Origin: Punica granatum | Taxonomy: Eukaryota; Streptophyta; Magnoliopsida; Myrtales; Lythraceae | Assembly (NCBI RefSeq): GCF_007655135.1 | Contig: NC_045128.1 | Coordinates: 13,718,230-13,782,229, forward strand | Direction: 5' to 3' | DNA: 64,000 nucleotides | Part shown: in pieces, positions 49,749 to 62,478 of the stretch | Position numbering within the stretch: the first letter of the stretch is position 1 | Layout of the letters: every line of letters starts with the position of its first letter | Made by a program: the position numbers and the translations under genes | The notes under the pieces: generated by a model | Database searches by the model: none | What the model was told of the DNA's origin: nothing | Seen by the model: the letters and a program-made list of their open reading frames with translations, nothing else

Positions 49749-51715
49749 AACATCAACTTAGACTTCTCCAAGTTGATCTTCATTCCAGACTCCCTACAGA
49801 ACAATTGGAGAACGAATCTAACAACTTCTATGGTGTCGGAAGAAATAGTTCCCATAAGCAGGATATCATCGGCAAAAAGTAAATGCGTCAGCTAGAAGCA
49901 ACTACGGGTTGGTTTCACCCCCCTCCAGACTTGAAGGTCAACCTTATCTTCGATGAGATGCACCAAGTACTCAATACAAAGGATGAAGATTTAAGGGGAT
50001 ATTGGGTCTCCTTGTCTAATGCCAAGGGAAGGAGTAAAAGAGTTGAGGCAGCTTCCATTTAAAATGATAAAGGTAGAGGTAGAGGATACACAAGCTGTAA
50101 TCCAGTTAATCTAAGCAGTTGAGAAATCAAAATGCTGTACAACTTTGCAGATAAAACTCCATTCCAAACAATCAAAGGCTTTCTCGAGATCTACCTTGAG
50201 GACAAAGTTACCCAGCATCCCCTTGCGTTTTCGAAAGTAGTGTACAACCTCTCGGAGGAGGATCACATTGTCCGATGATCATCGACCAGGGATGAAACTA
50301 CACTGAAAGGGGGAGATGAGATAAGGAAGATGTGGGCGCAGCCATTTCACCAGAATTTTCGAGATAATTTTATAGGTGGTGTTACAAAGGCTGATAGGTC
50401 TAAATTGGGATATGGTTTCAGGCGAGTTAGTCTTCAGAATAAGAGAGATGAGTGTATTGTTGAGTCCTTCAGGCAGTTTGGAGGAGTCGAAGAACTGAAG
50501 AACTACCTTTTGTACTGAGGAACCAATGATATCCCAGCATCTCTGGTAAAAACAGGCATGGAGTCCATTAGAGCCAGGTGACTTATAAGGCTTGATGCAA
50601 AATAGAGCATCGGTGATTTCCTTCAGTGAAACCGGCCGGATGAGTGACATAACTCGCGAGGGTCCAAGGTTCTTCTCTAAGTCGATAAGGAAGGAATGGT
50701 CCAAGAGCTTGAGATTTATTCCGAGCAGAATAGTTGTTGGAAGTGAGTTTGAATCAACGATGAGAGCAAGGCATGGTCAGAAATCCACTCGCCAGCAGAG
50801 TTGCGGAGTGCCGAAATTTTGTTTCGACGACGATGGATAATGGTAGACATATGGAAAATTTTCGTGTTTCTATCATCCTCAGTGATCCAATTAATTCTTG
50901 CTTTAATGGCCCACAGCTCTTCCTCCTGCATAAGAATCTTAGAATATTCCTTTCGGAGGTCTTTTTCTAGTTCAACTAGAAATCGAAAAGGGCAATGAGT
51001 TAGAGATCACTGAATGCCAGCCAGACGGGCTAAGCATGACCATTTCCTTCGGAAAACATTCCCAAAGATGTTTTTGTTCCAAAGCTGGACATTGCATTTA
51101 AAAAGTGAATTTGCAAGGGCATGATCAAAGTTGCCATGTTCCCACAATTGATGTACCAGCCCCTTAAAATCATTTGTGGGATAGCCACATGGTTTCGAAG
51201 CGAAAGGGTCTGTTCTGTCTAGGTGTGCTATTGGGGTTAAGTTGGAGCAAAAGAGGACAGTAGTCTGAGTGTGTACAGGGGAGGTGATGAACCAAAGAAT
51301 TCGAAAAAAGTAGGTGCCACGTTGAGTTTGCCACCGCCCTATCGAGGCACTCCATGATGAGGCTAGAGGATGAGCGAAGGTTAGTCCAGGTATATTTTGG
51401 TCCCGTAAAGCCCAAATCAGTGAGTGAACATGTGTTGAGCATGTTATTAAAAGCTGAGACCCTAGGCCTATTTACATTGTGGCCTCCAAACTTTTCAGCA
51501 CCACTAGTAACTTCATTGAAGTCTCCAATGGCTACCCAAGGAAAGGTGACAGACTCTGACACTTTGCATAAGTTATCCCATAAGATTTCTCGTTCCCTAC
51601 GTCTAGGACTTGCATAAATAGCATAAAGGAACCAAGGAGCAGTGTAAGAATGTCGCACTTGGATCAAAGCATGAACCTCTTGATCTGTAGAGCTCGAGAT
51701 ATCAAGTTGAACTTG
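49749..51715 (-). mobile_element. L1-like LINE, 5' half: truncated endonuclease and reverse transcriptase
   Basis: Minus strand, beginning inside an AP-type endonuclease at 51715. WVAIGDFNEV and the region of THSDYCPLLL (family: SDHCP; here His is Tyr) are visible (51170-51667). A linker (ITEDDRNTKIFHMSTIIHRR) follows at 50716-50931, then RT N-terminal blocks (50279-50704, QFRPISLCNTTYKIISK, FIPGR) and a stop before SSDNVILL. VDLEKAFDCLEW is readable near 50200, and the catalytic FADD box (THLLFADDILLMG near 49866-49890) follows a TAG. The 5' truncation inside the endonuclease is the usual outcome of incomplete reverse transcription. The solo LTR cuts the RT at 49748/44477. Confidence 0.85.
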
Positions 51716-51722
51716 GATTGTG
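51716..51722. repeat. LINE target-site duplication, 5' side
   Basis: GATTGTG (then TT) at 51716-51724 matches 42520-42528. It marks the 5' border of the LINE. Confidence 0.7.
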
Positions 51723-54000
51723 TTAATTATTCATGGCTAATGCATGATTAGGCTAGATTGTGGCCAGTTGCTTTGATTTTTGCTTCGATTGATGAATGAA
51801 GCTCTTAGTGATGTTAATGGTGATATGGCCGAGTGGGCATAGGTGCAATTAGGTGTTAATTTGACTTAATTAGGATCTAATTAGGGTTATTTGGGTTAAT
51901 TAAAGTGAAATTGACCAAATCAGAAGTTCGGCCCCAGGAATTGGAGTCTAATTCTTGTCAATTAGGTATTGATAGGTTCAATTGTACATTAAGTGACAGT
52001 GCCTGTTTGTGGCCGAATGTGTCTTAGGTGTCTAAGTGTAAAAATTGGGTTTAATTGATCAAATTGAGGTTGAGTCTTGTTAATTCATGGGATTTGGGGA
52101 ATAAACACCCATTAATTAGAAGTCTTAGGGTCTTAATTGAGCAGATCCATGAGATTTCAAGGTAGGACTCCTAGAGTTGGGTGTCCAAATTCGATTAAAC
52201 CCATATTCGGGGAACATTTTTAAATAAAAATCTCTTTAAGTGTCAATTGTGTGTAAAGCTTCGATTTAAACTTAAAATCCTTAATCATGTATTCTTGAAC
52301 ATGCAATTTCATAATTTGGGGTAATAAACAAATCCTAAGTGTCCTAGAAGTAAAAGTAAGACCTTTCAATGTCTTTGAGGGACTTAGGTAATCTCTTTCT
52401 TTTTTTTAGATTTTTGGGAAATAATTGTGTAAACCAAGTGAATTAGTAAAATAAAAAATTGAAAATTTAAGAAAATCAAGATGAATAAAATGGAAAGACA
52501 CGGGTCTATCAGTATCCTGTTTTGGTCCACCGGCTCTAGAAGGGGACATCAACAGGACTCTTCGACTATGACTTCCAAACTCTAATAAAAGATGGCCCAG
52601 TAGACCCCTAGTACTATTCATAGCTGGGTCAATAGGGTCAACTAGATAACCCTGGAGCAATCGCGATGAAGAAGACTTCAGGGTTCCCCCACATATCACA
52701 AAGAGAAACCGAAGAGCCCAGATGAAGCGTGATCCTAGGCTGGCAAAAACCGGCTCCAACAGCACTATTCACGACCAGCTCATCGGGCTATTAGAAGGTA
52801 TCAAATATGGGACTCAAAATCTCTCATTGTATTAGATCGATGAAGAGCACAGCTGAGCACACTCCGCAAATCATCTGCTTGAGCCGAGCACTCCCGATTA
52901 ATTGCAGATGCCCTTCCAACAAGGGTCCCGAGATACCGACTTGTCAGGCAAATCGTGGATGCCCAAGGACAGGTCTAGCCAGGCCTAGGGCTTCTCAAGA
53001 CCATGGAGCCCATTTCAAACTGCTCTTTGGAAATCATCTTCGCTTCATGAGTGACTCCTGAGTGGAAAAAAAAGGGTCATTCAACGAGGTTCTTGAGCCA
53101 GTAACTTGTCAAGTGAAATATTAACGCCCAAGGTCAGGCTCGGCCAATCCCAATGATCCTAGGGATCAGGGAAGACATTTAAGATCAACTACACAAATCA
53201 TCTAGGCTTCCTGAGTAACTCCACAAGGGTCTTAAACGCCATCCAACAAACTTTCAGGATCTGTTTTTGACAAATGGAGAGCACAATGGTCTCCGGACGC
53301 CTCGAGACATTCATGAAACAGTTAGAGAAGTCTGACAACAGATCCTTGGGTTGTCTCGGGTTTTCCATTTGTAGCGGAGGCCACGCAATCAACTGTTCCA
53401 CCCCAACAACAAAGCATATCAAAATTACTACCACAAAACGCAGACGCACAAAAGGTAGACAAAGACAATTTAACTATCTTTAGATCACCCGAATCAAGCA
53501 CAAGCGACTCCCGAGCCTTCGAGCCCTCAAGTCGTTGGTCTAAGCAAAACATATTGATATTAGGCTCGTTGAAATCCTCTCCTCGCCAACATCGATAATG
53601 GGCCGTCCATTCGGGTCACAAATCTCGAACGCCCAACCGACCGAGACCGGAGCTTCCTCGACTCACCAAGTAAGCCGTGGGACCCGTGACTCCCTCCCTT
53701 GGTCGACCACTTGGGAATTTTGGGTGACATGTCTTGAGATTTGCTCGTTTGTTGAGCAGAAGAATGTCGTTTTGTCGGCCAGATTCTACACTTTGGTCGC
53801 TTCGTTGTGGCACAAGAAACCTGTGAAGTAGACTATGTCAGTTTGGGAAGCATAAAAATTCCAAATTGATGGTGATTGAGATGTTATGGAATTCAAGAAA
53901 TTGTTCTTTGACGCATTTTTGCAATGAACCTAAACTCCTAGATGACCTTCAATGGGTCGTCTCAAATTTCTTTTTTTTTTTTAAGAGAGTCTTTTCTTGC
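51723..54000. other. Older repeat-derived DNA, no gene
   Basis: Continues the AATTAG-rich style of 42177-42519. Blocks such as GGGCCGTCCATTCGGGTC and AGCCGTGGGACCCGTGACTC (about 53600-53690) recall wording in the solo LTR around 45720-45840 (CCCGTGGGGCCCACGATCAG). A distantly related LTR is plausible. ORFs overlap on both strands without domains. Confidence 0.4.
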
Positions 54001-54871
54001 GTCATACAAAAACCATTTCGAAATTCCTTTATTTGAGAAAAACATTTCAGGATTCGTTTATTGGCAAAAATAGATGTTAAAATCATGACTTACTCGGATG
54101 GAACTTTTTCTTTTGAACGGCAAAGCATTTTTGATCTTTGGAAAAAACGCTCTTGAACCATGAAGTGAGACTATGAATCGATGCCTAATGATTGACTTCA
54201 GTAGGCAAGGCTCGTGGGAGAAGTGATACTCTCTCAAAATTGGAAATCACCTCATTGATAATACTTTCGCTCAAACTCATAATGACATGACAATTTTGCT
54301 CACCATACGAGCCAATTTTGCTCAAACTCATATTCTCACCATGGAGAGGGTTGCTCACTCTCGTGCTCGTCGTTGGTGAGGCTGTCTGTTGTCCTAATCA
54401 TCCCTCCGGCCTCGAGTCAATTCATGCATTTCAAGGACTTTCAATGATGAGTGCTCTTGCATGAATTTTGACATAAATGCGCACAACTATTCACAGAGGG
54501 CACTTTGTGAATGTGGATTGTGATGTTTAGTTGAGGAAGGCAGGATCATATGTGGGGCCGTAGGCTTCTTGAGATAGGATTCATTGTGTCTGGTCTATTA
54601 GTTAATCATGTGCATTATCCTTATGCCTGGTTATTTCCATCTAAACTCTAATAATAGATTTCCCTGTTGGTTAATTGCCCTAGAACGGGTGACCATCTCC
54701 AAGCGATCTTGATTCTTTGATATCACTACGTTTTGCAATCTTGGCCTTGGAGCTTATGCATTCACTTGGAGATTACAACTTTGTTTGTAGTTTCACTTTC
54801 ATTGCATCCTTATTCATGACTCATCATCTTTGCTCGGATTCTCACTTTCTTCTCCTTTTCTTTTTCCATCT

Positions 54872-54907
<36 letters not shown>

Positions 54908-56434
54908 TTTTTCCCTCTCTATGATGCGTTTCTTTTCGCTACGTCTTTGTTTTATTGTGCTTCTTCTTGGTGGCTCTTCCTTTGAAAATTCATCCCATGT
55001 TGTGATTTTTTTCCCCATGTCCCTATGTCTTCAATCAACCGCCTTTTGCCCCAATATGGGGGATGCTCACTCGATTTAAGTTGAAAGAACAATTTTTGAT
55101 TTGAGGCTTTGGACTGATTAGATATGGTGTATAGGGAATTTTAATGACCCCTTTCTATTCCTTTTTTATATATCTTAAACCTAATCAGGATAGCTATCCC
55201 AACCCAAAACTTCATCCGGAGGGTCTCTTTGAGGCTTAATAAACCTCATTAAACTCAAGGGTATTGGAGTTTAGACTCGGAGAAGGATCCTCTAATCCCT
55301 TTGGTTGTGCCATCACCCTTTTTAGTGGTCTCTTTAATGCCAAAATTTCTATATCGATTGATCATGAAACACCCCTTGTAACTCAAGCTGGAAGGGAACC
55401 TATTTATTCATTTCTTTCGATCATTCTCTGCTTTTCGAGACAGTGGGTTTCCACTCTCTAAGGCAGTGGCCTTTTCCTCTAATTCATTTAGCTATTGCTT
55501 GGTGATACATGATTATCCCCACAATAGAGCATCACCTCACATTCTCTCGAGCCAATGGGTCTTCTCTCTTTATTTCGAGTGCCACCTTACCTCTATATGG
55601 ACCGATTTAGGTATATATTTACAGTCTGAAACAATGGACCAAAGTCATTTTTCATGCAAATGCCTTTATTTGCCAAAATTGATGCAAAGTCAATTTCTCA
55701 AGGACAAAATAGTCTCTATTATCTCTGAAACCAAGTTTACATTTGATATTATAAATGAGTTAGTATAATCCTAAATATATGAACACAAGTCCATAAAGGA
55801 AGTAGACTAGCTTATATATTACACCAGGTTATTGAATCAGTGCATAACATGGATTTTGCGAAGACAATGTTAATATGAGAAGTTAATAGCATGTTAATAT
55901 GAGAAGTTAACTATTAAGTCAACAATTAATATTAATTTATAGTTTATCTTAAAGGGGTCAGATAACATTATGAACATGAACAGAATGCTGGAGCACATCC
56001 CTACATAACATTACGTAAATAAATTCCCACGGCAACATTAATGTACCGGTCATGAGCCTTTGATTACCGTTTAATTAACATGGGGCCCACCCCAAAGTGT
56101 TGATCCAACGGTGGCGGAAGGCCGGTCCTGTACTTGTATTATGCTATAGAATTTCCCCCGGCAACAACATTGTTATACTTACCAAAGAACAGGAAGAAGA
56201 AAAATGAAATATGAACATATATGTAATACGTACAGAAAATCCATGTATGATAAATTATTAGAAGCAGTACAAGATTTCTCTAATTTGCCATATAGATTTA
56301 CAAACTGGATATTACAATAGAATCATACACCCTATGAAACATAAAAACAAAATTTCTTTACTGTCTATGATCTTTATAAGGAATATTTAGAAAAAGTAAA
56401 AATCAAGTTAGACGACTAAGAATCCGGAAACAAT
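54001..56434. other. Gene-free stretch with TTTC microsatellite
   Basis: No protein family seen. A (TTTC)n run at about 54870-54906 makes a hydrophobic Phe/Leu/Ser ORF that is an artefact. CATGTTAATATGAGAAGTTAA-like 24-bp units are duplicated at about 55863-55912. Confidence 0.45.
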
Positions 56435-56490
56435 ATGGTACAGCGGAAAGATGCAACCAACTCATGCTTGCACCTCTCCTCGAAAGAATC

Positions 56491-59400
56491 TTACATTTCA
56501 TTCTCCTTGACATTGCTGATGGCAGCGAACTTGTTACCATTTGAATCAACAAGCCCGATGGAAGTTGAGGAAGACGAAGACAACAGGCTTGATCGATCGA
56601 TCTCCTCCTTGTCCTCAGAGTATGCCTTGCTCACGGCTTCCTGAAGCTCCATGTGTCTCTGTTTCTTGCGGAGTCGTTCATTGGGAGTTTCATTCCCGTC
56701 GTATGTTAATTCTGAAATTTCATCATTGTCCATGATCTTGTTGATCACTGCCGAGCACCGAGGGAAAAATCGCTTCCCCAGTTCCACTGCTCAGAGGGAA
56801 ATAAGACAAGGAAACATTTCAGTGAAGTCGATTTGTTTATACCATTTGCAAAGAGGAAAGCAAGATATTTTTTTTATCAGGCTATTCCAGGGAAGGCCCA
56901 TGATCGAGGCCTGATGGGACGGGATGAATCGGGAGGGGCAGAATTCGAATAACCAGAATGTAGGGAGTCAAACATGTACACTGCTTTCCCTAATGCTGAT
57001 TTATCTTTCAAGGTATGAGAGACAGGACCGAAGACTCCATGGCACTCCAAACACATGCTCGTATTGCAAAAAGGTGTAGTTCCACATCTTTTTATCTGTT
57101 TTCTTTTTTCTTCAAGAAAAGAAAAGAAAAAAAAAATCCCGTTTTCTACTTTTCCAAAATGGAGCACGAAAAGCTAATACGAAGTAGAGAGCGATACATG
57201 AGTCCCACGACTTTATGTTTTCATCATTTTCAAGCAGAAGTTACTTACCAGTTCGAGAAAGTGCTCTCATCCTATTGAGATGCTCCTCTTGAATCTTGAA
57301 AGGAGCCTCATTTAAGTCCACATCGGTGCCCTGTGTGCCGCCCAAGTTCCTTGAAGTGATATTGAGCAATGGAAATTCAGAAGTTCCATCAACTTGAGCT
57401 ATGTCCATCGCAACTTTCGCTTCCATCGGAAACAGAAGCTTTGCGAGTCCAACTGTAAGAGTTGATTATTTCAGAAAAGAAAGAATTTTAAGTTCAGCCC
57501 CAGAGAAACAAGTACAGTAAAGTGGACCACAAAGTGATGCCTCGAAAAACCAATCCCATCTTATTCGACTCACCAATGCAAGCAGAAATGCAAGAGTTAA
57601 CAGTTTTGATGGATGCCCTTTTCAATGAAAGAGTGAATTTCCCTTTGTTAATTAAAAAAGCGAACATTCAAAAAATGGGAATTCACTAGCGTTTTCTCAT
57701 CAAGGAAATAATTGAAAATCTTTCGGCACAATTTATTCATTAAAGTGCAACCAAGACGCGTATGAAAGTAGTTTGGGGTAAATTCCTCCTACATTGTACT
57801 TTCCAAAGATAATATCAAGCAATGTAGAAAAATCTGTCAGTGCTATTCTCATGGTTCGCAATTGGGATTTTATTCAAGAGAACAAGATAAAAGTAAAAGA
57901 GGGTCACCTCTATTTTCAAGATATAGAAGCTGCTTGCGAAGATCATCACCAGCCATAGCAAGGGAAAGAGAAGCTTCTCCAAGCAGTGGATCCCTTCTCT
58001 CTGCCTGCTCTAATATCTCCACACACAGCCGGTCGGTTGAAGAAGACTTCCCCTCCTCCACAGACTTGTAATAGTCTGCCGCCCTCGTCAGCCTCTTCGA
58101 TATCTGAAGAGCCTTCCTACCATCCAAAGTTAGATCTGATGGTCTCGCTCCCTTGATCAGAAGAGAAACAATAATCTTCGGCTCCTTCCTCATCGCAGCA
58201 ACATGTAGCACAGTATATCCCCGAGAATTCCTTCGATTCACATCGGCGATCCCGAGATCAAGAAGCTCAGAGGTCGTCTTTGCATCACAGTAGGCCACCG
58301 CATAATGGAGGGCCCATGCATCGTCCAGGGTAGTATGGGCCTCCTTGAGGAGCATGCGGACCAATTCCACATCATCTGAATCCAGCGCTCTGTATATTCT
58401 CTTCACGTGTTTATTCGGAACGTTGTTGTCCTCGGACTTGCTCAGGCCCAGTTCTGATCGGAGGTCCGTAATTTTCTTTACGTTGTGCTGGGGCAATGAC
58501 TTCTCCAGGGTTACGATATCCACATCTGATCGGACAATGGTATCAATACATCGTGATAGCAGTCTCTCACATGCAGTCCCGCAGATATTTGCAGCTGAGA
58601 GAATCACCAGAGTATCATCTACTGCGACCTTGTCGAGAATATCCAATAGGTGCCCCTGCAAATTAATAGTAGCTCAACTTCAATTTCTTGAAATGATATC
58701 ATGAGTAAACTAAAGAACTTTCAAAAAATTCAGCAATAAATGATAAGTGAAGCCATTTGATCATGTAAATTCATGAGAGCATTCAAATACAATCGACTAG
58801 CTTTACTTCTGTTCTTGCATCATTATAAAGCCAACGCTCCTCCACACTTTCAGCGTTTATTATTTATCTCTGCCAGCCGGTCAAGAAGCACTTAGTTTCC
58901 ACAATCATAATGCGAGTAATCGAAATCAGTGCTCTTTCAGATTTCAAATGTAGAACCAAAACTATAGTCCTGATGGGGCAAGCTTCAATTTCTGGAAGCA
59001 GAAATTCCTTCTAAAGCCCAAGTTGGCTGTCAAAAAAACACTATTCTCTCCAGAGGGATTCCAAACTTAAGCCTCTAATCAAACCTAAGTCATAGCTTCA
59101 AACATATACTCCTATGTGTTCACTGAACATCCATCTATCAGTTGGAAGATTTTTCTGGGGTTAGTCTACCGAAAGCAACTCAAGAAACTGAAAAACTCAC
59201 GGTTTCTATAGCCAAAAAAAAAAAAGACTCAAAATAAAGCAAACTGACTATCCAGCAGATCCACAAGCGAAGACCTCATTGGATGATATTAATCAAAAGA
59301 AACATAGGATCAAAACTTTGGCAGACAACGCAGGCAACATCAAGTATGACCACAAACAAAACCGGGCCTCTATCCCCTATCTTAAAGCATCTCACTAATT

Positions 59401-60216
59401 CACCACATCATTGGACTTCTCTGACTGCTAGTCGACTCAAATGGCTATAGAGAAAAGGTCGGGGTAATCCGAACTTTCGATTCTCTTACAATAACGCGAT
59501 CAGCCCTTGTACTGTAGTTTAGGCTCATTCAACTGAGACAACGATGTTCGATACAGACAATTAGCAACAACAAATGGCATAAATATATTCACTTGTCGAT
59601 CAAAAGATTACTGTACTGTAAAGTTACAGCCTCTGAATTGGATTATCACCTGATACAAGTCAACAAGTTCACTCAATTGGAACGTATACGAAGCATAGAG
59701 GACCTGGACCAGGAAATCTATGGCAGGCCGGCACGCGACATGGCAGCACAGGTCGTCGACGCACTCGCGGACCCCCTTGGGCAACGGCTTCACCTTGCCG
59801 CTGTAGAGATAGCCCAACACCGCGAGCATCGACTCTGGCCGGACCTCCATCTCCCTCGCGATCTCCTTCAGTTCCAGCTTCGCCCCTCTATCCTTCTCGG
59901 CGAACGCCACCCTGAAGAAGGGGCTCCGGGCGGCGAGAATGCAGCGGTGGACGGGCAGCTCGCGGCCGTCGCCGAGGGCGATCTCTGCGTCCGCGAAGAA
60001 CTCAAGGTCGGTGGATCCGAAGATGGACTCCAAGCTGTCGGAGAGGCGGCGGAAGTGGTCGGGCAAGGGGGTGGAGGAGAGGGTCTCGGGCGCGGGCGCC
60101 GGGGCGGCGGGCACGGTGGAGGCGCAGTAGATGCTGCTGCTGCCATTGCTGCTGTTGTTTCTGTTGTTGCTGACCATGTCGTTGGAATCAGCGAAGCCCG
60201 ATTTCGGGGTCCCCAT
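56491..60216 (-). CDS. NPR1: NPR1 salicylic acid co-receptor, BTB-ankyrin, 604 aa
   Basis: Four exons on minus: 60216-59650, 58655-57908, 57452-57249 and 56786-56491, all GT..AG, total 605 codons with stop. The same 4-exon plan is typical for NPR1. The start ATG (MGTPKSGFADSND) is preferred over an upstream in-frame Met at 60552, which adds only Ser/Pro leader-like sequence. A BTB domain (about 70-185) contains HRCILAARS (Cys92) and a zinc-type cluster C152-x4-C157-C158-H159-x2-C162. Cys214, Cys218 and Cys225 match other redox cysteines. Ankyrin repeats cover about 275-390. The NPR1-like C-terminal domain includes LLYLENRVGLAKLLFP and VELGKRFFPRCSAV. The CCHVACRPA wording places it in the NPR1/2 clade, not NPR3/4. 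In the family it binds salicylate, moves to the nucleus and acts with TGA bZIP factors to switch on defence genes. Confidence 0.95.
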
Positions 60217-60334
60217 AATCAAGAACCTGAGAGACAGAGGGAGAGAAGCAGGAAGATTGCCGAGGGAGGGCCGGAGCTGATTATCAGGGGAGGGAGAGGG
60301 ATCATGGCTGGAAATGGGATTCGCAGAGGGAAAA

Positions 60335-60596
60335 GTCAAAGGTGTAGAAAGGGGCAGAGAGAGTGATGACGAGGGGGAAGAGAGAGAAAATATTTGTCGG
60401 GTCACAGACACAGACAAGGGAGATGAGGGACGGGGGGAAGAGTCGTAGGAACTTGCGTATGAGGACGAGGTCTTGTGTGCAAGTAAGGAGGGGGGCATGG
60501 GCGTGGGTAGGGAGAGGAAGGAGGAGAGGTGGGATGAGGAAGAAGAAGGCAAAGTTTTTTTTTTTTTTTTTTTCTTCTATTGATGGAAGCGCGTCA
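60335..60596 (-). promoter_or_regulatory. W-box and TGACG motif upstream of NPR1
   Basis: On the minus strand TTTGACTT (core 60335-60339) is a W-box for WRKY factors, ~120 bases before the start codon and probably in the leader. TGACG (complement of 60592-60596) is a TGA-factor core ~376 bases before the ATG. WRKY control of NPR1 through W-boxes is known in Arabidopsis; function here is inference from short motifs. A T18 run lies at about 60556-60573. Confidence 0.4.
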
Positions 60597-61416
60597 GCAA
60601 AGTTGGTTCAATTTGTCACGACAAAGATGTCTTACTGCTGACATAAACTGCTGGCGTAGCGAAGGTTCGAGTGGAGTGGGGGAGACGACGACAGAAAATA
60701 TATATACATATAATTTTACAGTGTAGATGGTTTGATATTCAAACATACTGGGTCGCCCTATCAAAAAATTCTTTTAACTATGAATTCTGTTCACGAGATT
60801 TTAATTGGGACCTATTTTTTTGGGAAGATATTTAATTCAGAACTTAGTGTAAACAAGTGCGAACTGTGTCCGCTCTTAGGTTGAGCAGTAAGGGTCGGAG
60901 AAGGGCGCCTCCGGTGGAGCCGTCGTGGGCCGACATTCATGTCTTCAAGGAGGCCCTTTTGCCTTACCATGCACAGGTTCAGCTTTTAATGAGACATGAC
61001 TAAGAAATTTTAGAAAGTCGTTTTACTCTTTAATGGACTGAACCGACTCCAATAAAATCACTACTTATTAAGTCTCTGAACATCAGAATGCAAATAAAAA
61101 ACAATTCCCAGAAAAGTGGTATCCCATTTTTGACTATTGCCGAGAAGTGGGTCACATGGAGATAAGTCGAATAATTATCGGGTATCATCAAAATCTGGGA
61201 CCCATGAAGAAGTCAGAAGAACACATCCAGAAGAAGAGGTGCAAAAACGTCAGACAGTGGGTCATAGCAGAGGGACCTATTCAGATGGACACAAAGAACC
61301 AAGATTTGACAATCAATGAAATAATCTATCAGCAATCACCATGTCATTCAAATCAAATCTTCACAATGACTATGAGCAAACAATAACTTCTAAAATCTTT
61401 GCAAAAAACCCGACAG
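60597..61416. other. Intergenic DNA between NPR1 and the FERAKEE gene
   Basis: Promoter side of NPR1 and 3' flank of the next minus-strand gene. No further gene; short plus-strand ORFs at 61137-61386 have no family signature. Confidence 0.4.
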
Positions 61417-62478
61417 TCAATCGCTCTTATGACCCCAAGGAGAGCGCACCTTCTCCAGCCCCTTCTCAATATTGTGCCTGAAGCCGCCTTCTTTGTTCGG
61501 CGAATCATGTTTAGGCTCTTTCTTAGGGTGGATGGTCTGAACGAGGGCTTCGATCTCTTCTTTCGCTCGTTCAAACACATTCGGGCCTTTGATGTCACTG
61601 ACAGGGGTATTCTCATCAATGCCATCACTTCTGCCATGAGTTTCCTTGTGGTGGTGGTGGCGACTAGGTGAAGCTTTCGGCGAATGGTTAGACTCTTTCT
61701 TAGGGTGGATGGCCTGAACGAGAGCATCGATCTCTTCTTTTGCTCGTTCAAACACATTTGGACCTTTGACTTCGCCGATAGGGGTATTCTCGTCGATGTC
61801 ATCACTTCTGCCATGAGTTTCTTTGTGGTGATGGTGGCGGCTGTGAATAAATTCCTCAAGCTCCTCCTTTGCCCTTTTAATGAAGTTTGGTGCCTTCCCA
61901 TCATTTGATGCTGTTAAAAAGAATACAATAATATTTAATGGTTCCTCGTCTATGATTGCCAAACATAAGCACATTCATTGATCAGCATAAACTGCAATGT
62001 ACGTGATATGAAAAATATGTGTCGCCTCGATTTCTAGCCCATCCAGTTTCCAGATAGCAGGGTTGCTAATTAGCTGATGAGAGACTCTCATACAAGAGAT
62101 AAAAGTACTGCTTTCTGTAAGAATATGCAAGTAAACGATAAGTAACCTGATGGAGAGTTTGAAGGGTCGGCCTTCAACTTCGCCTCCTTAGATTGATCCC
62201 TGTAGATATATCATCAGAGAAGAATCAGAAAATAAATCAAAGCGTACAAGAAATCCGAGCTTTCCAAGCACTGAAACACGAGTGATGTCCAACCTCTTTT
62301 CATGAGTTTGAGACTCTTTCTTGGGATGGATAGTCTGAACAAGAGCCTCGATCTCCTCCTTTGCCCTTTCAAACATATTTGGTGCTTTGACATCACTCAA
62401 TGGTGTCGTATCATCAATATCGCTGCGCATCCCATGAGTTTCTTTGCTATGATGCCCAGGCGAATTTTCGTTGTGCAT
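61417..62478 (-). CDS. Small charged protein with repeated FERAKEE units, 243 aa
   Basis: Three coding exons on minus: 62478-62294, 62199-62147 and 61910-61417, total 244 codons with stop. Repeat unit: KETHG, then DIDxxTP, K[AG]PN[MV]FERAKEEI[ED]ALVQ, IHPKKE. Full copies lie at about 12-55, 109-152 and 168-211 with a degenerate half unit (KAPNFIKRAKEELEEF) at 85-101. His-tetrads (HHHHKETHG) precede the last two copies, which are offset by exactly 59 residues. No signal peptide or membrane segment; the charged repeats look helical or disordered. Uncharacterised plant proteins with this motif exist as far as I recall; no function can be stated. The three-base phases of the exons agree, supporting the model. 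Confidence 0.8.

Noticed and set aside
54717..55079. 120-residue hydrophobic ORF resembling a membrane protein
   Set aside because: Hydrophobicity comes from a TTTC microsatellite; no start context or homologous domain.
60217..60552. N-terminal extension of NPR1 from an upstream in-frame Met
   Set aside because: Ser/Pro/Leu-rich sequence from a CT-rich leader; NPR1 relatives begin close to the MGTPKSGFADS Met.
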